A stretch of DNA of 64,000 nucleotides from Idiomarina piscisalsi. Its GTDB lineage: Bacteria; Pseudomonadota; Gammaproteobacteria; Enterobacterales; Alteromonadaceae. The DNA lies in the NCBI RefSeq assembly GCF_002211765.1, contig NZ_CP022133.1, positions 620,001 through 684,000 of the forward strand. Reading direction: 5' to 3'. The notes below the pieces were generated by a model. That model saw only the letters and a list, made by a program, of their open reading frames with translations. It did not search any database and was not told the DNA's origin. A program made the position numbers and the translations under genes. Of this stretch, positions 23,872 to 33,119 are shown one piece after another (position 1 is the first letter of the stretch; each line of letters opens with the position of its first letter).

Positions 23872-26040
23872 TCATTGAGAAGCCGAGCTTCTCTTCTCTT
23901 TGTTTACATGAAGTTCTTTGTGTAAAAATGCCCACTTTTCAGCCGCTGACTCAATTTTCATCCACGTAGGTGTGCCAGCGCCATGACCGGCGCGAGTTTC
24001 GATATTCAATAATACCGGGTTGTCACAGCTCTGGTCGGCCTGCAGTGCCGCCGCAAACTTGTAGCTGTGCCAAGGCGCAACTCGGTTATCATTATTGGCA
24101 GTGGTGACGAGTGTGGCCGGGTAACATGTGCCCGCTTTGGTATTATGAACTGGGGAATACTCATATAAATGAGCAAATTCATCGGCATTCTCACTTAATC
24201 CGAACTCACTGCCCCAGCCGCGGGCGTTGGCATTGGGTAAGTGGTAACGCAGCATATCCAGTACACCAACCGTCGGAATTGCCGCAGCAAATAATTCAGG
24301 GCGTTGAGTCATAGTGGCTCCGACGAGCAAGCCACCATTACTGCGACCATGAATAGCGAGCTTGTCTCTGTTGGTATAGTTGTTTTTAATTAACCACTCG
24401 GCGGCAGCGATAAAGTCATCAAACACCGTTTGCTTGTTAGCTTTTGTGCCAGCCTGATGCCATTGTTCACCAAATTCACCACCACCACGCAGGTTAGGTA
24501 TTGCCAGAACACCACCCATTTCTAACCAGGCAATACGGTCGGCTTTAAATTCAGGGGTTAAAGAGATATTAAAACCGCCATAGCCGTATAGTAGTGTGGG
24601 GTTGTTACCGTCTAGCTCTACGTCTTGAGAGTGCACCAGAAACATCGGTATCTCTGTACCGTCTTTGCTCTCATAGATGACTTGATGCGTTTCGTATGAC
24701 TCAAGTTCGGCGGGGAATTCGACCTCCTGCCATAACGTTGTGCGCTGCTGCTCCACTTGGTATCGGTAAATTTTTCCTGGTTCAGTAAAGCCTGAAAAAT
24801 TAAAGAAGGTGTCGTCAGCAGACGGAGAGCCGTTAAAGCCGGATACTGTGCCTATTCCGGGTAAGGCTAACTCCTGCAGTAACTGCCCCTGTTGATTAAA
24901 AATACCAACGCGCGAGTGGGCGTTTTGCAGGTAGTGTGCGAACAGTTTCCCGTTAACAGCGGACACTGACGTCAATGTATGAGTATTTTCAGAAATTATT
25001 TCCGACCAGTTGTTATCACCCGTGTCGCTCATATCAATGGCGATAACTCGCCCTCTGGGGGCCTGTGCTGTTGTTCGAAAGAGCAGCTTGTTGTTGTGGC
25101 TCGTTACGTAATTGTACTGTCCGTCCCATTTGGTTAAGAGTCCGGTAAAAGGCGCGTCGTCTTCGGATAATGGACGGTTGAACACGGCGTTTGCATCGTA
25201 GCCGGATGAGACATTAATTAATAGATAGCGACCGTCGTGAGTGACTTCCGGGTAAGGATTCCAGCTTGGCTGCTCCGGCAATGCGAAGATCAGCTCATCG
25301 TCTTTTTGCGAGCGGCCGATGCGATGAAAGTAGACACTGACCGGCTCTGAATCATCGTATTTTCCGTTGGCATGTTGCGGATAGCGGCTGTAATAAAAGC
25401 CGTTCTCGTTGGGAAGCCAAGCGACGTTAGAGAACTTAACGCCTTCAATACGCTCTGACAAGACGTTTCCCGATTCGATATTTTTAACGCGAATATGATT
25501 CCAGTCACTGCCTTTTTCTGAAACCGAGTAAGCGACGTACTTTGCGTTTGGGGAGACCTGTATTCTCGCCAGTGATAAAGTACCGTCTTCGCTGAGTTTA
25601 TTCGGATCAATGACTATTTCCGGAGCACTGTCTAAGGCGGTCATTGTGTAGAGAATGTCCTGGCTTTGCAGTCCATCGTTGGCAAAATAAAAATACCGGT
25701 TTGCGTATTGAAACGGCGTGCCTATTTTTTTGTAATTCCAAAGCTCTGTAAGCCGCTGTTTCAGCTCACTATAAACAGGCAGTTGCTGCAAAGACGGGGT
25801 GGAAAATGTGTTTTGGCGATTGACCCATTGCTCAACTTCGTCTGAGTTAAGATTCTCCAACCAACGATAAGGGTCGGCAACGATAGTGCCATGATAGTTA
25901 TCTGTTTGATTAACTGTTGTAGTTTGTGGGAACCCATAAGGCGATTTTTGTTGAGGCTGAGGTTGTGAGCTGCACGCGCCAAGAATAATTGCCCCAGATA
26001 TAACAGCCAGTAATGCATTTAGCGATGAGTAACGAGTCAT
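23872..26040 (-). CDS. Prolyl oligopeptidase family serine peptidase, lipoprotein
   Basis: This S9A-type endopeptidase cleaves short peptides after proline. The 722-residue protein has a lipoprotein signal with lipobox LGAC (Cys23), so it is probably anchored in the envelope. Next is the N-terminal segment ending DPYRWLENLNSDEVEQWV, a beta-propeller (~100-440), then the hydrolase domain with YGYGGFNISL, the nucleophile Ser in HGRSNGGLLVGATM, Asp in NDNRVAPWHSYKFAA and His in TRAGHGAG. Start is ATG at 26040, which has GGGGAAGG upstream; extending to 26097 would bury the signal peptide. Confidence 0.92.
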   Translation of the reverse strand: MTRYSSLNALLAVISGAIILGACSSQPQPQQKSPYGFPQTTTVNQTDNYHGTIVADPYRWLENLNSDEVEQWVNRQNTFSTPSLQQLPVYSELKQRLTELWNYKKIGTPFQYANRYFYFANDGLQSQDILYTMTALDSAPEIVIDPNKLSEDGTLSLARIQVSPNAKYVAYSVSEKGSDWNHIRVKNIESGNVLSERIEGVKFSNVAWLPNENGFYYSRYPQHANGKYDDSEPVSVYFHRIGRSQKDDELIFALPEQPSWNPYPEVTHDGRYLLINVSSGYDANAVFNRPLSEDDAPFTGLLTKWDGQYNYVTSHNNKLLFRTTAQAPRGRVIAIDMSDTGDNNWSEIISENTHTLTSVSAVNGKLFAHYLQNAHSRVGIFNQQGQLLQELALPGIGTVSGFNGSPSADDTFFNFSGFTEPGKIYRYQVEQQRTTLWQEVEFPAELESYETHQVIYESKDGTEIPMFLVHSQDVELDGNNPTLLYGYGGFNISLTPEFKADRIAWLEMGGVLAIPNLRGGGEFGEQWHQAGTKANKQTVFDDFIAAAEWLIKNNYTNRDKLAIHGRSNGGLLVGATMTQRPELFAAAIPTVGVLDMLRYHLPNANARGWGSEFGLSENADEFAHLYEYSPVHNTKAGTCYPATLVTTANNDNRVAPWHSYKFAAALQADQSCDNPVLLNIETRAGHGAGTPTWMKIESAAEKWAFLHKELHVNKEKRSSASQ
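23877..23893 (-). terminator. Possible terminator hairpin at the end of the prolyl oligopeptidase gene
   Basis: GAGAAGC-CGA-GCTTCTC is a perfect 7-bp stem overlapping the last codons of the gene. There is no immediate T tract on the minus strand (a TTTT appears some 10 bases later), so this is only tentative. Confidence 0.3.
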
Positions 26041-26103
26041 TGCCTTCCCCTTTGTTAAGACTGACTTGATCATAGAAAGTTGTTGAGAAAACAACAAGTC
26101 ACA

Positions 26104-27927
26104 TTAGACGAGCTGTGCGGTATCTTTACGGAGTTTTACATTGGCCTGTTGTTTTGAGGAACAACCTAAGTAACTGGCTAGCTCTTTTAATGACAAAGTT
26201 GGCATTGCCAACAGTGGTGTCAGACGGTCAGTAGGGCGCTTATTTTTATAGAATACGGCTAACGCAAAGTGCGCCGCATCAAATGGTATTCGCTCTTTTA
26301 AGTAAGCGTCGACCAGTAGCTGGGCTAAGTGGGGTTGGTTTAAGTCATCCGGAATGCTGGCTTTCGACTCGCTAAGCCATTGGTGTTCAGCGTGTGCCCA
26401 CTGATGAATATCGCGAATAGAAGCATGGTCGCTGGAGGCTGTTTTGACATAAATGGCGGCAGGGCGCGCAGATACACTGTCGAGACGATGACTGATGCGC
26501 CAAGGCACAAAACCATTGGTTTCCCAGAAGCTGGCAACGCCTGGTTCCCAGGCGAAGCTAGTACCAAATTTGTCGATAGCGCCGTGTTCGGGGTGTTGCG
26601 CAATAAAGTCGAGCAATTGGGAGGCATTGCCCCTATGACGTTCATGTTCGGGCACGGCAATACGGGCAACTCTTAGCCAGCGCGCGCTAAGCGCCCAGGA
26701 TTGCTGAAGAAAGTAACCAATAGCTTGTGGTAGCAGGTTACCTTTAGGGCGTCGTCTGCCCTCTAAAATATCGGTATGCAGTTCCGGAGTCAGTGGTCCT
26801 TCCTGAATAAGCCAGGCGACAGCAATGATTTCCCCGTTTTTACGTGTATAGGCCAGGCGATGCAATGAGTCGCTCAATAACAGGTTGAGGTCATTTGGAC
26901 TGCTTTGATAATGCGCATTAAGCAATAACTGAAAACATTGGCGCAGCGTGCTTTCATTCATGTCAGCGGCATACTCTAGAAATTGACCGTCAGCAAGTTC
27001 GGGGTCGGGTAAAACGGGTGACTCATCCATAAGAAAACAGTCCGTTAACCACTGCTCTAGCGGGTCGTTTAGTGGCCAGCGCATTGGCGTATTGAGTTGA
27101 TGACTCTTTACCCGGGGAAACTGTTGTTTTGCCCAATCCTGAAAGTGAATCGCGAAGCCCCGGCCACAACCTTCGTAGCCCGACACCGTTGTCGCTAACA
27201 ACCATGGCGTGAATTTTTCGCAAAGTTGCTGTGTTGCCCACAACGGTACGCCTGCGGCTTCATCAATAATCAGCCATTTTTCTTTGTTACTGGGGCGCTC
27301 TAATAACTTGTCCCATGCGTTGAAAGTGGTGTTAGGGGCGTGTTTTAGCAAAACCTGTGCGTTCGCTTTTCTTGGGGCGGTTACAACGACGTCGACATTG
27401 GGAGACGCATGACTGACGTGGTTGAGCACTTTTCCCAACACGGTGCTTTTTCCTCTGCCGCGCTCCGCAGTAATAATGTGAGTGCGTACTGAGTTTTTAG
27501 AAAGGGCCTCACCAATCAGTTCCTTTTGCAACCTCTGAAGTTCAGCTCTGGAGACGTCAAATTCCTTTTGGGGAATGCTCTTTTGCTGCTCTTGCACCTG
27601 AGTTTGGGGAAAGTACTTATCGGCGAAATATTGCAGCCGCTCACGCATGGCTGACGGCTCATGGGGAAGATAAATAACGAGCTGACCGCCACCGATAACA
27701 GTGCCGCATAATGCACAAATCGTGTCGGCATTAATGCCGTCGTGGCAATCAAGAAAAACACTCTCGAATTCATGACCTAAGTAGTCGCGATACCGATTGA
27801 GTTGCGCGTCGGCGTGTGCGTCAGTTTGAGAAAGAAGGATGCTTTTAGAAGAGCGAGCCTGGCAGGCTTGCTGCCATTGGCTCGCTGTTTGCAGCAGTTT
27901 TAGCTGTCGAAAACCGCCACGATTCAT
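26104..27927 (-). CDS. tmcA: tRNA(Met) cytidine acetyltransferase TmcA
   Basis: TmcA acetylates the wobble cytidine (C34) of elongator tRNA-Met using acetyl-CoA and ATP or GTP. The ~607-residue protein has an N-terminal domain, a helicase-like domain with Walker A TAERGRGKSTVLGKVL (~153-168) and LIIDEAAGVPLW, a GNAT acetyltransferase segment (VARIAVPEHERHRGNASQLL) and a C-terminal tRNA-binding part. E. coli TmcA is 671 aa, so this is somewhat shorter but holds all domains. Start ATG at 27927 has GGCGGAG upstream; a longer frame to 27966 would overlap the transporter gene. Confidence 0.9.
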   Translation of the reverse strand: MNRGGFRQLKLLQTASQWQQACQARSSKSILLSQTDAHADAQLNRYRDYLGHEFESVFLDCHDGINADTICALCGTVIGGGQLVIYLPHEPSAMRERLQYFADKYFPQTQVQEQQKSIPQKEFDVSRAELQRLQKELIGEALSKNSVRTHIITAERGRGKSTVLGKVLNHVSHASPNVDVVVTAPRKANAQVLLKHAPNTTFNAWDKLLERPSNKEKWLIIDEAAGVPLWATQQLCEKFTPWLLATTVSGYEGCGRGFAIHFQDWAKQQFPRVKSHQLNTPMRWPLNDPLEQWLTDCFLMDESPVLPDPELADGQFLEYAADMNESTLRQCFQLLLNAHYQSSPNDLNLLLSDSLHRLAYTRKNGEIIAVAWLIQEGPLTPELHTDILEGRRRPKGNLLPQAIGYFLQQSWALSARWLRVARIAVPEHERHRGNASQLLDFIAQHPEHGAIDKFGTSFAWEPGVASFWETNGFVPWRISHRLDSVSARPAAIYVKTASSDHASIRDIHQWAHAEHQWLSESKASIPDDLNQPHLAQLLVDAYLKERIPFDAAHFALAVFYKNKRPTDRLTPLLAMPTLSLKELASYLGCSSKQQANVKLRKDTAQLV

Positions 27928-27943
27928 CGATATGACTCCGCCT

Positions 27944-29362
27944 TTAGAATAGGGAGAATCCAACAAACTTAGTCAGTACTGTGTTGATAAACACAACCGC
28001 AAGAATTAACGGAATAAAGGTACTGATTGAAATACGAACATATTTAGCAAGTAACGTATTTCTATAATTTGGGTTGCCTTCTGACAGTTCATCTTCAAGC
28101 CCTTTACGACGCCAGTGTAGCGTAACGAACAAGCAGATAAGTAAACCGTTTAACGGCAATATGGTGTCGTAAAACACGTCATAAATGACGTCGAATACCG
28201 ACTTTGGTTGCCCGGCATACGCAGTAAATTCAGTGAACGCAGGCACAAAACCAAACGATGTCGCCGCTATTAATGTGAGTACGGTCACGGCAAAGCCCAT
28301 AACCAAGAGTGTTTTCTTTCGACTGAATTTCGCTTTCTCAATAATCGCTGCGGTCGGTACTTCCAGTATCGATACCAATGACGTTATAGCGGCGATGAAC
28401 GTCAGCAAGAAGAAAACGGTCGCAGCGATACTGGCACCAACGTAGCCAACAACACCTTCTAAAGCCACAAAGATTTGCGGGAAGAAAGAGAAAATCATAC
28501 TCACCGAGGAGTCACTTAATGTGTCCGGGTTGGTATTCGGGTTGATGGCGAAGATAGCTGGCAGAGTCATTAAACCAGCGGTAAATGCGACGGCGGTATC
28601 GGTCAGGGCGACCAGCTTGCCGGAAGTAACAATGTCATCGCGACGGCTGAAATAAGAGCCGTAGGTAATCAAAATACCCATACCTAATGACAATGAGAAG
28701 AACGCTTGAGCCAACGCACCGTTTACGACAGAACCGTCGATTTTTGAGAAGTCCGGCACTAAGTAAAATTCGACCCCTAATGCGGCGTTGTCGAGCGATA
28801 AAACAAAAATAACCAGCAATACAAGCATAATGAACAGCGCTGGCATAAGAAATTTAGCGGCCTTTTCAATGCCTTTCCTGACACCGCCAACAAGAATAAC
28901 GTTGATAATGACGGTAACTGCGACGAGAAACCCAACAAAGCCGTAGTCATTGACGAACTGGCCAAAGTACTCAGCGTCAGCCAGCATGGCCAGATTTCCG
29001 GTGATTGAATGCCATAAATAACCGAATATCCAGACGGTAATCACCATGTAAAATACGGCAATCATAAAGGGCGTAATGACCGCCAGTAGTCCGGCTATAT
29101 GCCAGCCCTTATTGTCTGGCGATAATGCCTGATAGGACCCTAGTGGGCTTTTTTGCGCGCGGCGGCCCAGCCCCATTTCCGCCAACATGACTGGTACGCA
29201 TATAAAGGCAACGAACAAAGCATAAATAATAAGAAAGGCACCGCCACCGTTTTTTGTTGCGGCAACAGGGAAGCCAACTAAGTTTCCGATACCAACGGCA
29301 GAGCCTGCCGCGGCAAGTATAAATCCAATTTTAGAGCTGAATTGATCGCGTTGTTCGCTCAT
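27944..29362 (-). CDS. Neurotransmitter:sodium symporter (NSS/SNF) family transporter
   Basis: This inner-membrane sodium-coupled transporter is of the LeuT fold, probably for an amino acid. The 472-residue protein has about 12 transmembrane helices; the first contains the signature GSAVGIGNLVGFPVAATKNGG (sodium and substrate site, with the usual Trp-Arg of the motif replaced by Leu-Val-Gly), followed by GGAFLIIYALF. FFSLSLGMGILITYGSY is the conserved helix 6 region. Start ATG 29362 has AGAAGG upstream. tmcA begins 16 bases after its stop. The substrate is not identifiable. Confidence 0.87.
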   Translation of the reverse strand: MSEQRDQFSSKIGFILAAAGSAVGIGNLVGFPVAATKNGGGAFLIIYALFVAFICVPVMLAEMGLGRRAQKSPLGSYQALSPDNKGWHIAGLLAVITPFMIAVFYMVITVWIFGYLWHSITGNLAMLADAEYFGQFVNDYGFVGFLVAVTVIINVILVGGVRKGIEKAAKFLMPALFIMLVLLVIFVLSLDNAALGVEFYLVPDFSKIDGSVVNGALAQAFFSLSLGMGILITYGSYFSRRDDIVTSGKLVALTDTAVAFTAGLMTLPAIFAINPNTNPDTLSDSSVSMIFSFFPQIFVALEGVVGYVGASIAATVFFLLTFIAAITSLVSILEVPTAAIIEKAKFSRKKTLLVMGFAVTVLTLIAATSFGFVPAFTEFTAYAGQPKSVFDVIYDVFYDTILPLNGLLICLFVTLHWRRKGLEDELSEGNPNYRNTLLAKYVRISISTFIPLILAVVFINTVLTKFVGFSLF

Positions 29363-29658
29363 TCTGACCTTCTTGTTATCGTTATTATCTTGAGGTGCTT
29401 TGTAAGCATCAATTTTTAAATTCCAGCAATCCTAGCAAGGGGTAACGTTAACGGCAAGCAGCGGATGAGTGAATACGTCGTGAATATTGGCAAGTCTGAC
29501 CTGAGTGCTAAAAAATTTATTAACATCCATTACAAATGCGATATTGGAAAATGTTAAAACTCATGTAACCTTTTTCTAACTCTGTTTTAACACGCTGGTA
29601 AATACAGGGAATTCTACTCTCTGGAACAGATTGGCGTCTTTTTACCAGCGTGTTTCCC
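29363..29658. other. Intergenic region between zapE and the NSS transporter
   Basis: This ~296-base AT-rich stretch holds no convincing gene. It contains the 14-bp inverted repeat at 29589-29654 and must hold the transporter promoter (minus strand), although no clear -35/-10 pair can be named. Confidence 0.6.
29589..29654. repeat. Perfect 14-bp inverted repeat with a 38-base loop
   Basis: AACACGCTGGTAAA (29589-29602) and TTTACCAGCGTGTT (29641-29654) are exact reverse complements separated by 38 bases. The repeat starts five bases beyond the zapE stop codon. No T tract follows either arm, so it is not a standard intrinsic terminator; it may fold in the zapE 3' end or mark a short repeat element. 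Confidence 0.65.
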
Positions 29659-30744
29659 CTACCAATGCTGCATTTCGAAAAGACGCGAGACACAGCGCCT
29701 AAATGGAAAGGCGAGTTGTTGTGCCTGGTAGAGTTGTTCAACATCCACTTCCGCGGTTATCAGTAAGAGACAGCCTCGGTCATAGCATTCATCGACGAGC
29801 GCGATAAAGCGACGAGCTTCATTGTCGAGCTTGCTGATACGCTTTGCGTCGTGTTCCCGCTGGTAGGTCTCTTCGACGCCATGCACCAACTCTTTGTCGG
29901 GAATGTAGGTAAACGCCGGAACATTTTGTACAGCAATGGCGTTGTATTTGTCGGCAAGCTCCATGTAGTCACGCTGGCTTCGGGGGCCCGAACACAGGCT
30001 CATAAAATCAAAGCCGATAACCTCGCTGTTACGCCATAAGCAGGGAATCGTTCGATTCATTATCACGACATTATCGCTTTGCTCTAGCTTGCCAAAGCGC
30101 TCTTCGGCCAGCGCTTTTAAATCAGTTGGCAGCCCCTGGGTTAGGTAAAGCGGCATGTCTGTGCTGTTAATACGGCGATAATCGGTACCAAAACCCAAGT
30201 CGATAAGCTCGCATTGACGGTTAAGTAACTCAATGGTCGGTTCAAAGCGGTGCCGCGCCAAGCCGTCTTTATACAGTTCGCCAGGAGGCGCGTTAGACGT
30301 TGTAATTAACGTCACGCCTGCGTCAAACAAACTTTCCCATAACCGGGCCAAAATCATGGCATCGCCAATATCTTCAACAAAAAACTCATCCAGGCAGATA
30401 ATCGAATATTTGCTAGCCCACTCTTTTGCAATTTGCTGCATTGGGTTTTCCTCACCCTGCAAACCATTCAGTGCATCATGAACTCTGGCCATAAAGTGGT
30501 GATAGTGCAGCCTAATAAACGATGAATTGGCTGTTGAAAGTGAGCGTAGCTGTTCGGAAAACATGTCCATTAGCATGGTTTTTCCGCGGCCAACGGGGCC
30601 GTATAAATATAAGCTTTTTATGGAGGTTGAGTCTTTATTGCTAATAGCATCAAGACGCTGTTGAAGCGCAGCAACGGCGTTTCGTTGAAAACTGTCGTCG
30701 TTTAGCTTTCCTGAGTCAATCCAGTGTTGGTAAATTTTCTGCAT
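29659..30744 (-). CDS. zapE: Cell division ATPase ZapE (AFG1-like)
   Basis: ZapE is an AAA-type ATPase that associates with the division ring in E. coli and relates to mitochondrial AFG1. The 361-residue protein shows Walker A LYGPVGRGKTMLMDMF (~48-63), LHYHHFMARVHDAL, Walker B IICLDEFFVEDIGDAMIL, TTSNAPPGELYKDGLAR-type sensor segment, and the C-terminal ARRFIALVDECYDRG. All are typical. The start ATG at 30744 lacks a strong ribosome-binding site. It lies downstream of a terminator that follows the cnoX-type gene. Confidence 0.93.
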   Translation of the reverse strand: MQKIYQHWIDSGKLNDDSFQRNAVAALQQRLDAISNKDSTSIKSLYLYGPVGRGKTMLMDMFSEQLRSLSTANSSFIRLHYHHFMARVHDALNGLQGEENPMQQIAKEWASKYSIICLDEFFVEDIGDAMILARLWESLFDAGVTLITTSNAPPGELYKDGLARHRFEPTIELLNRQCELIDLGFGTDYRRINSTDMPLYLTQGLPTDLKALAEERFGKLEQSDNVVIMNRTIPCLWRNSEVIGFDFMSLCSGPRSQRDYMELADKYNAIAVQNVPAFTYIPDKELVHGVEETYQREHDAKRISKLDNEARRFIALVDECYDRGCLLLITAEVDVEQLYQAQQLAFPFRRCVSRLFEMQHW

Positions 30745-30764
30745 GGCGTTACTGAGTTAGTGCC

Positions 30765-30793
30765 AAAAAAAGGGCCGGCTGAGGGAGCCGGCC
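30765..30793 (-). terminator. Rho-independent terminator after cnoX/ybbN
   Basis: On the minus strand GGCCGGCT-CCCTC-AGCCGGCC is followed by a run of seven T. It begins about 20 bases after the stop of the thioredoxin-like gene. Confidence 0.9.
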
Positions 30794-30815
30794 AAGATCG
30801 TTGCTAGTGAACAGC

Positions 30816-31670
30816 CTAATACATCATGCTGTAAAGTTTTCTACGATAGGTTGCTGCGAGCGGATCACCGTCGGGTAACGAATTAATAATGTCGAGTGCG
30901 TATTTTTTCGCACCTTCAAAATTGACGTCTTTCGTTAACACGGTAAAGACCAGTTGCAGTGCTTCTTCGTCGCGGTGTGCTTCATGAAATTTTAAAGCTA
31001 ACTGTAATTTCAACGATAAGTCACCAGGATTCTGCTCAACTTGCTCCTGCAAGGCGCGAAGTTCAGGGGAGTCTGCCGCATCTTCGGCTAACTCTAACTT
31101 ACCCTTAATGCGCTGATAATCGCTGTCTTGTTCTACCATTGGAATAGCGGCAACCAATTCCTTGGCCTGATCTAACCGACCAGCGTCTACGGCCGCTTCG
31201 GCCAGTAATTTAATGGCTGCCATATCGGTGTTATCAAGATCATAGGCTTGCTTAGCCAAGGTATAGGCTTTGTTCGCATCGCCTTCACCCATGGCGACTT
31301 GTGCCTGTTGAATAAGATCGTCTGACGGGCTTGGCAAATGCTTACTCAACATTTCCCTAACTTCGCTTTCGGTTTTAACACCACCAAAACTATCAACTGG
31401 TTCACCGTTTTTGAAAAGAGCTACGGTTGGGAGACTGCGAATGCCAAACTGCATGGCTAACTCTTGTTGGTCATCGCAATTTATTTTCGCGAGAATAACC
31501 TGGTCGCTGTATTCGTTTGCCAGTTTTTCCAACACCGGCATGAGTTGTTTGCACGGCTCACACCAGTCAGCCCAAAAATCGATAATAACCAGTTTCTCTT
31601 TTGAGCCTTCTAAGAGCACCTGCTGAAAGTTCTGCAGCGTGACATCAATAATGTTGGACTGTTGTGACAT
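30816..31670 (-). CDS. cnoX: Thioredoxin-TPR co-chaperone CnoX/YbbN type, with intact CXXC
   Basis: The protein joins an N-terminal thioredoxin domain (residues ~1-110) to C-terminal TPR-like helices (~120-284). Homologues protect substrates during oxidative stress and deliver them to GroEL or DnaK. The active-site motif is FWADWCEPCKQL with Cys37 and Cys40, so thiol redox activity is possible; E. coli YbbN lacks the full pair as I recall it. At 284 aa it matches YbbN in size. ATG 31670 has AGGAG upstream. It is followed by a strong terminator and preceded by a gap of ~75 bases from the aldehyde dehydrogenase. Confidence 0.88.
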   Translation of the reverse strand: MSQQSNIIDVTLQNFQQVLLEGSKEKLVIIDFWADWCEPCKQLMPVLEKLANEYSDQVILAKINCDDQQELAMQFGIRSLPTVALFKNGEPVDSFGGVKTESEVREMLSKHLPSPSDDLIQQAQVAMGEGDANKAYTLAKQAYDLDNTDMAAIKLLAEAAVDAGRLDQAKELVAAIPMVEQDSDYQRIKGKLELAEDAADSPELRALQEQVEQNPGDLSLKLQLALKFHEAHRDEEALQLVFTVLTKDVNFEGAKKYALDIINSLPDGDPLAATYRRKLYSMMY

Positions 31671-31745
31671 TTGCGCCCGTTCTCCTGTGTCTTTTTGTTC
31701 GTGTCTTAAAACAGGATATGTTGACGCTAAACGCCAATTTCAAGG

Positions 31746-33119
31746 TTAACCGGCAAACCAGGACAAGACTTTGTCTTTTAATTTGCTGTACGGAGGGTAA
31801 CGCAATGCCACATCAAAGCGGAAGCTGCGGGTCATAACCGGTTTTAAATGACTAAAAGTATCAAAGCCCCACTTTCCGTGATAACGACCCATACCGCTTT
31901 GGCCGACGCCGCCAAACGGCAACTTGTCATTGAGCATAAACATCAGGGTGTCGTTGTAGCAAACATTGCCGGCGGACACTCGCTGAGTAAACTGCTTCAG
32001 CATTCGTTTATCTTTTGAAAACACATAAAGTGCTAAAGGCTTAGGTTTGGTGTTAATCAACTCAATAGCTTCAGAAGCTGACTTCACGGTCACTACCGGC
32101 AGTAGCGGACCAAATATCTCTTCCTGCATTAGCGGACTGTCGCCAGATACTCCATCGATAACTGTTGGTGCGATATACCGCTCACGTTTGTCGAAGTCCC
32201 CACCAATGACAACATTGGCACCGTCGAGCATTCGGGTCAGTCGTTGCCAGTGCTGTTCGTGAATAATACGACCGTAGTCACTCGATTGCTGTGGATCATC
32301 CCCGTAAAATTGCGCAATTTGCTCGCGCAATGCATCAATCAAACGGTCTTTCATTGACTCTTCAACCAGTAAGTAGTCTGGCGCGATGCAGGTTTGTCCA
32401 GCATTCAGAAACTTTCCCCAAACAACACGGCGAGCCGTTACGGTCATATCGGCGTCGTTCAACACGACTGCGGGGCTCTTGCCGCCCAGCTCGAGCGTCA
32501 CAGGCGTCAGGTTTTTCGCCGCCGCTGCCATAATGGCTTTGGCTGCTTGCGGACCGCCGGTGTAAAAAATATGGTCGAACGGCAATTCAGTCAGCTGTTG
32601 AGAGACGTCAACGCCACCAGTAACGACTTTAAAGGCGGCGCTGTCCAGGTAATTAACCAAACATTTTTCAAAAACACCAGCGGTTGCCTGGGCATGCTCA
32701 GACGGCTTTATTACGGCACAGTTACCCGTGGAAATGGCCGCAATAAGCGGCGCTAGGGTTAGCTGAACAGGGTAATTCCAGGCGCCTAAGACTAATACGG
32801 TGCCTAAGGGCTCTGGCACTATCACGCTCTTGGCCGGCCAGGCCAGCATTGGATTACCGACTTTACGTGGCTTCACCCAGCCACGCAGAGCGTTAAGAGT
32901 ATGTTTAATATCGGTTTTAAGGAACTGAATTTCAGTAAGTTGTGACTCGCTGGGACACTTGCCTAAATCTTGCTGCAGTGCGTCCAGTAAGTCCTTTTCG
33001 TGGTCTTCTAAAAAACGGGAGAGCTGTTTTAACTGCTGCTGACGCCAAGACAGCGGACGTGTCAGTCCGCTGTCAAAGGTGTGTTGAAGTTGCTCTAACG
33101 TTTTGAGTTGTGGGTTCAT
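31746..33119 (-). CDS. Aldehyde dehydrogenase, ALDH3 / coniferyl-aldehyde type
   Basis: This NAD(P)-dependent enzyme oxidises aldehydes to acids. The 457 aa length (shorter than the ~490 of most families), LGAWNYPVQLTLAPLIAAIS, FYTGGPQAAKAIMAAAAKNL, Glu in LELGGKSPAVVL, the catalytic Cys in LNAGQTCIAPDYLLV, and the C-terminal PFGGVGQSGMGRYHGKWGFD place it in the ALDH3-like class, which often acts on fatty or aromatic aldehydes. Its start overlaps the gabD stop by four bases, so the two are co-translated. Substrate unknown. Confidence 0.88.
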   Translation of the reverse strand: MNPQLKTLEQLQHTFDSGLTRPLSWRQQQLKQLSRFLEDHEKDLLDALQQDLGKCPSESQLTEIQFLKTDIKHTLNALRGWVKPRKVGNPMLAWPAKSVIVPEPLGTVLVLGAWNYPVQLTLAPLIAAISTGNCAVIKPSEHAQATAGVFEKCLVNYLDSAAFKVVTGGVDVSQQLTELPFDHIFYTGGPQAAKAIMAAAAKNLTPVTLELGGKSPAVVLNDADMTVTARRVVWGKFLNAGQTCIAPDYLLVEESMKDRLIDALREQIAQFYGDDPQQSSDYGRIIHEQHWQRLTRMLDGANVVIGGDFDKRERYIAPTVIDGVSGDSPLMQEEIFGPLLPVVTVKSASEAIELINTKPKPLALYVFSKDKRMLKQFTQRVSAGNVCYNDTLMFMLNDKLPFGGVGQSGMGRYHGKWGFDTFSHLKPVMTRSFRFDVALRYPPYSKLKDKVLSWFAG

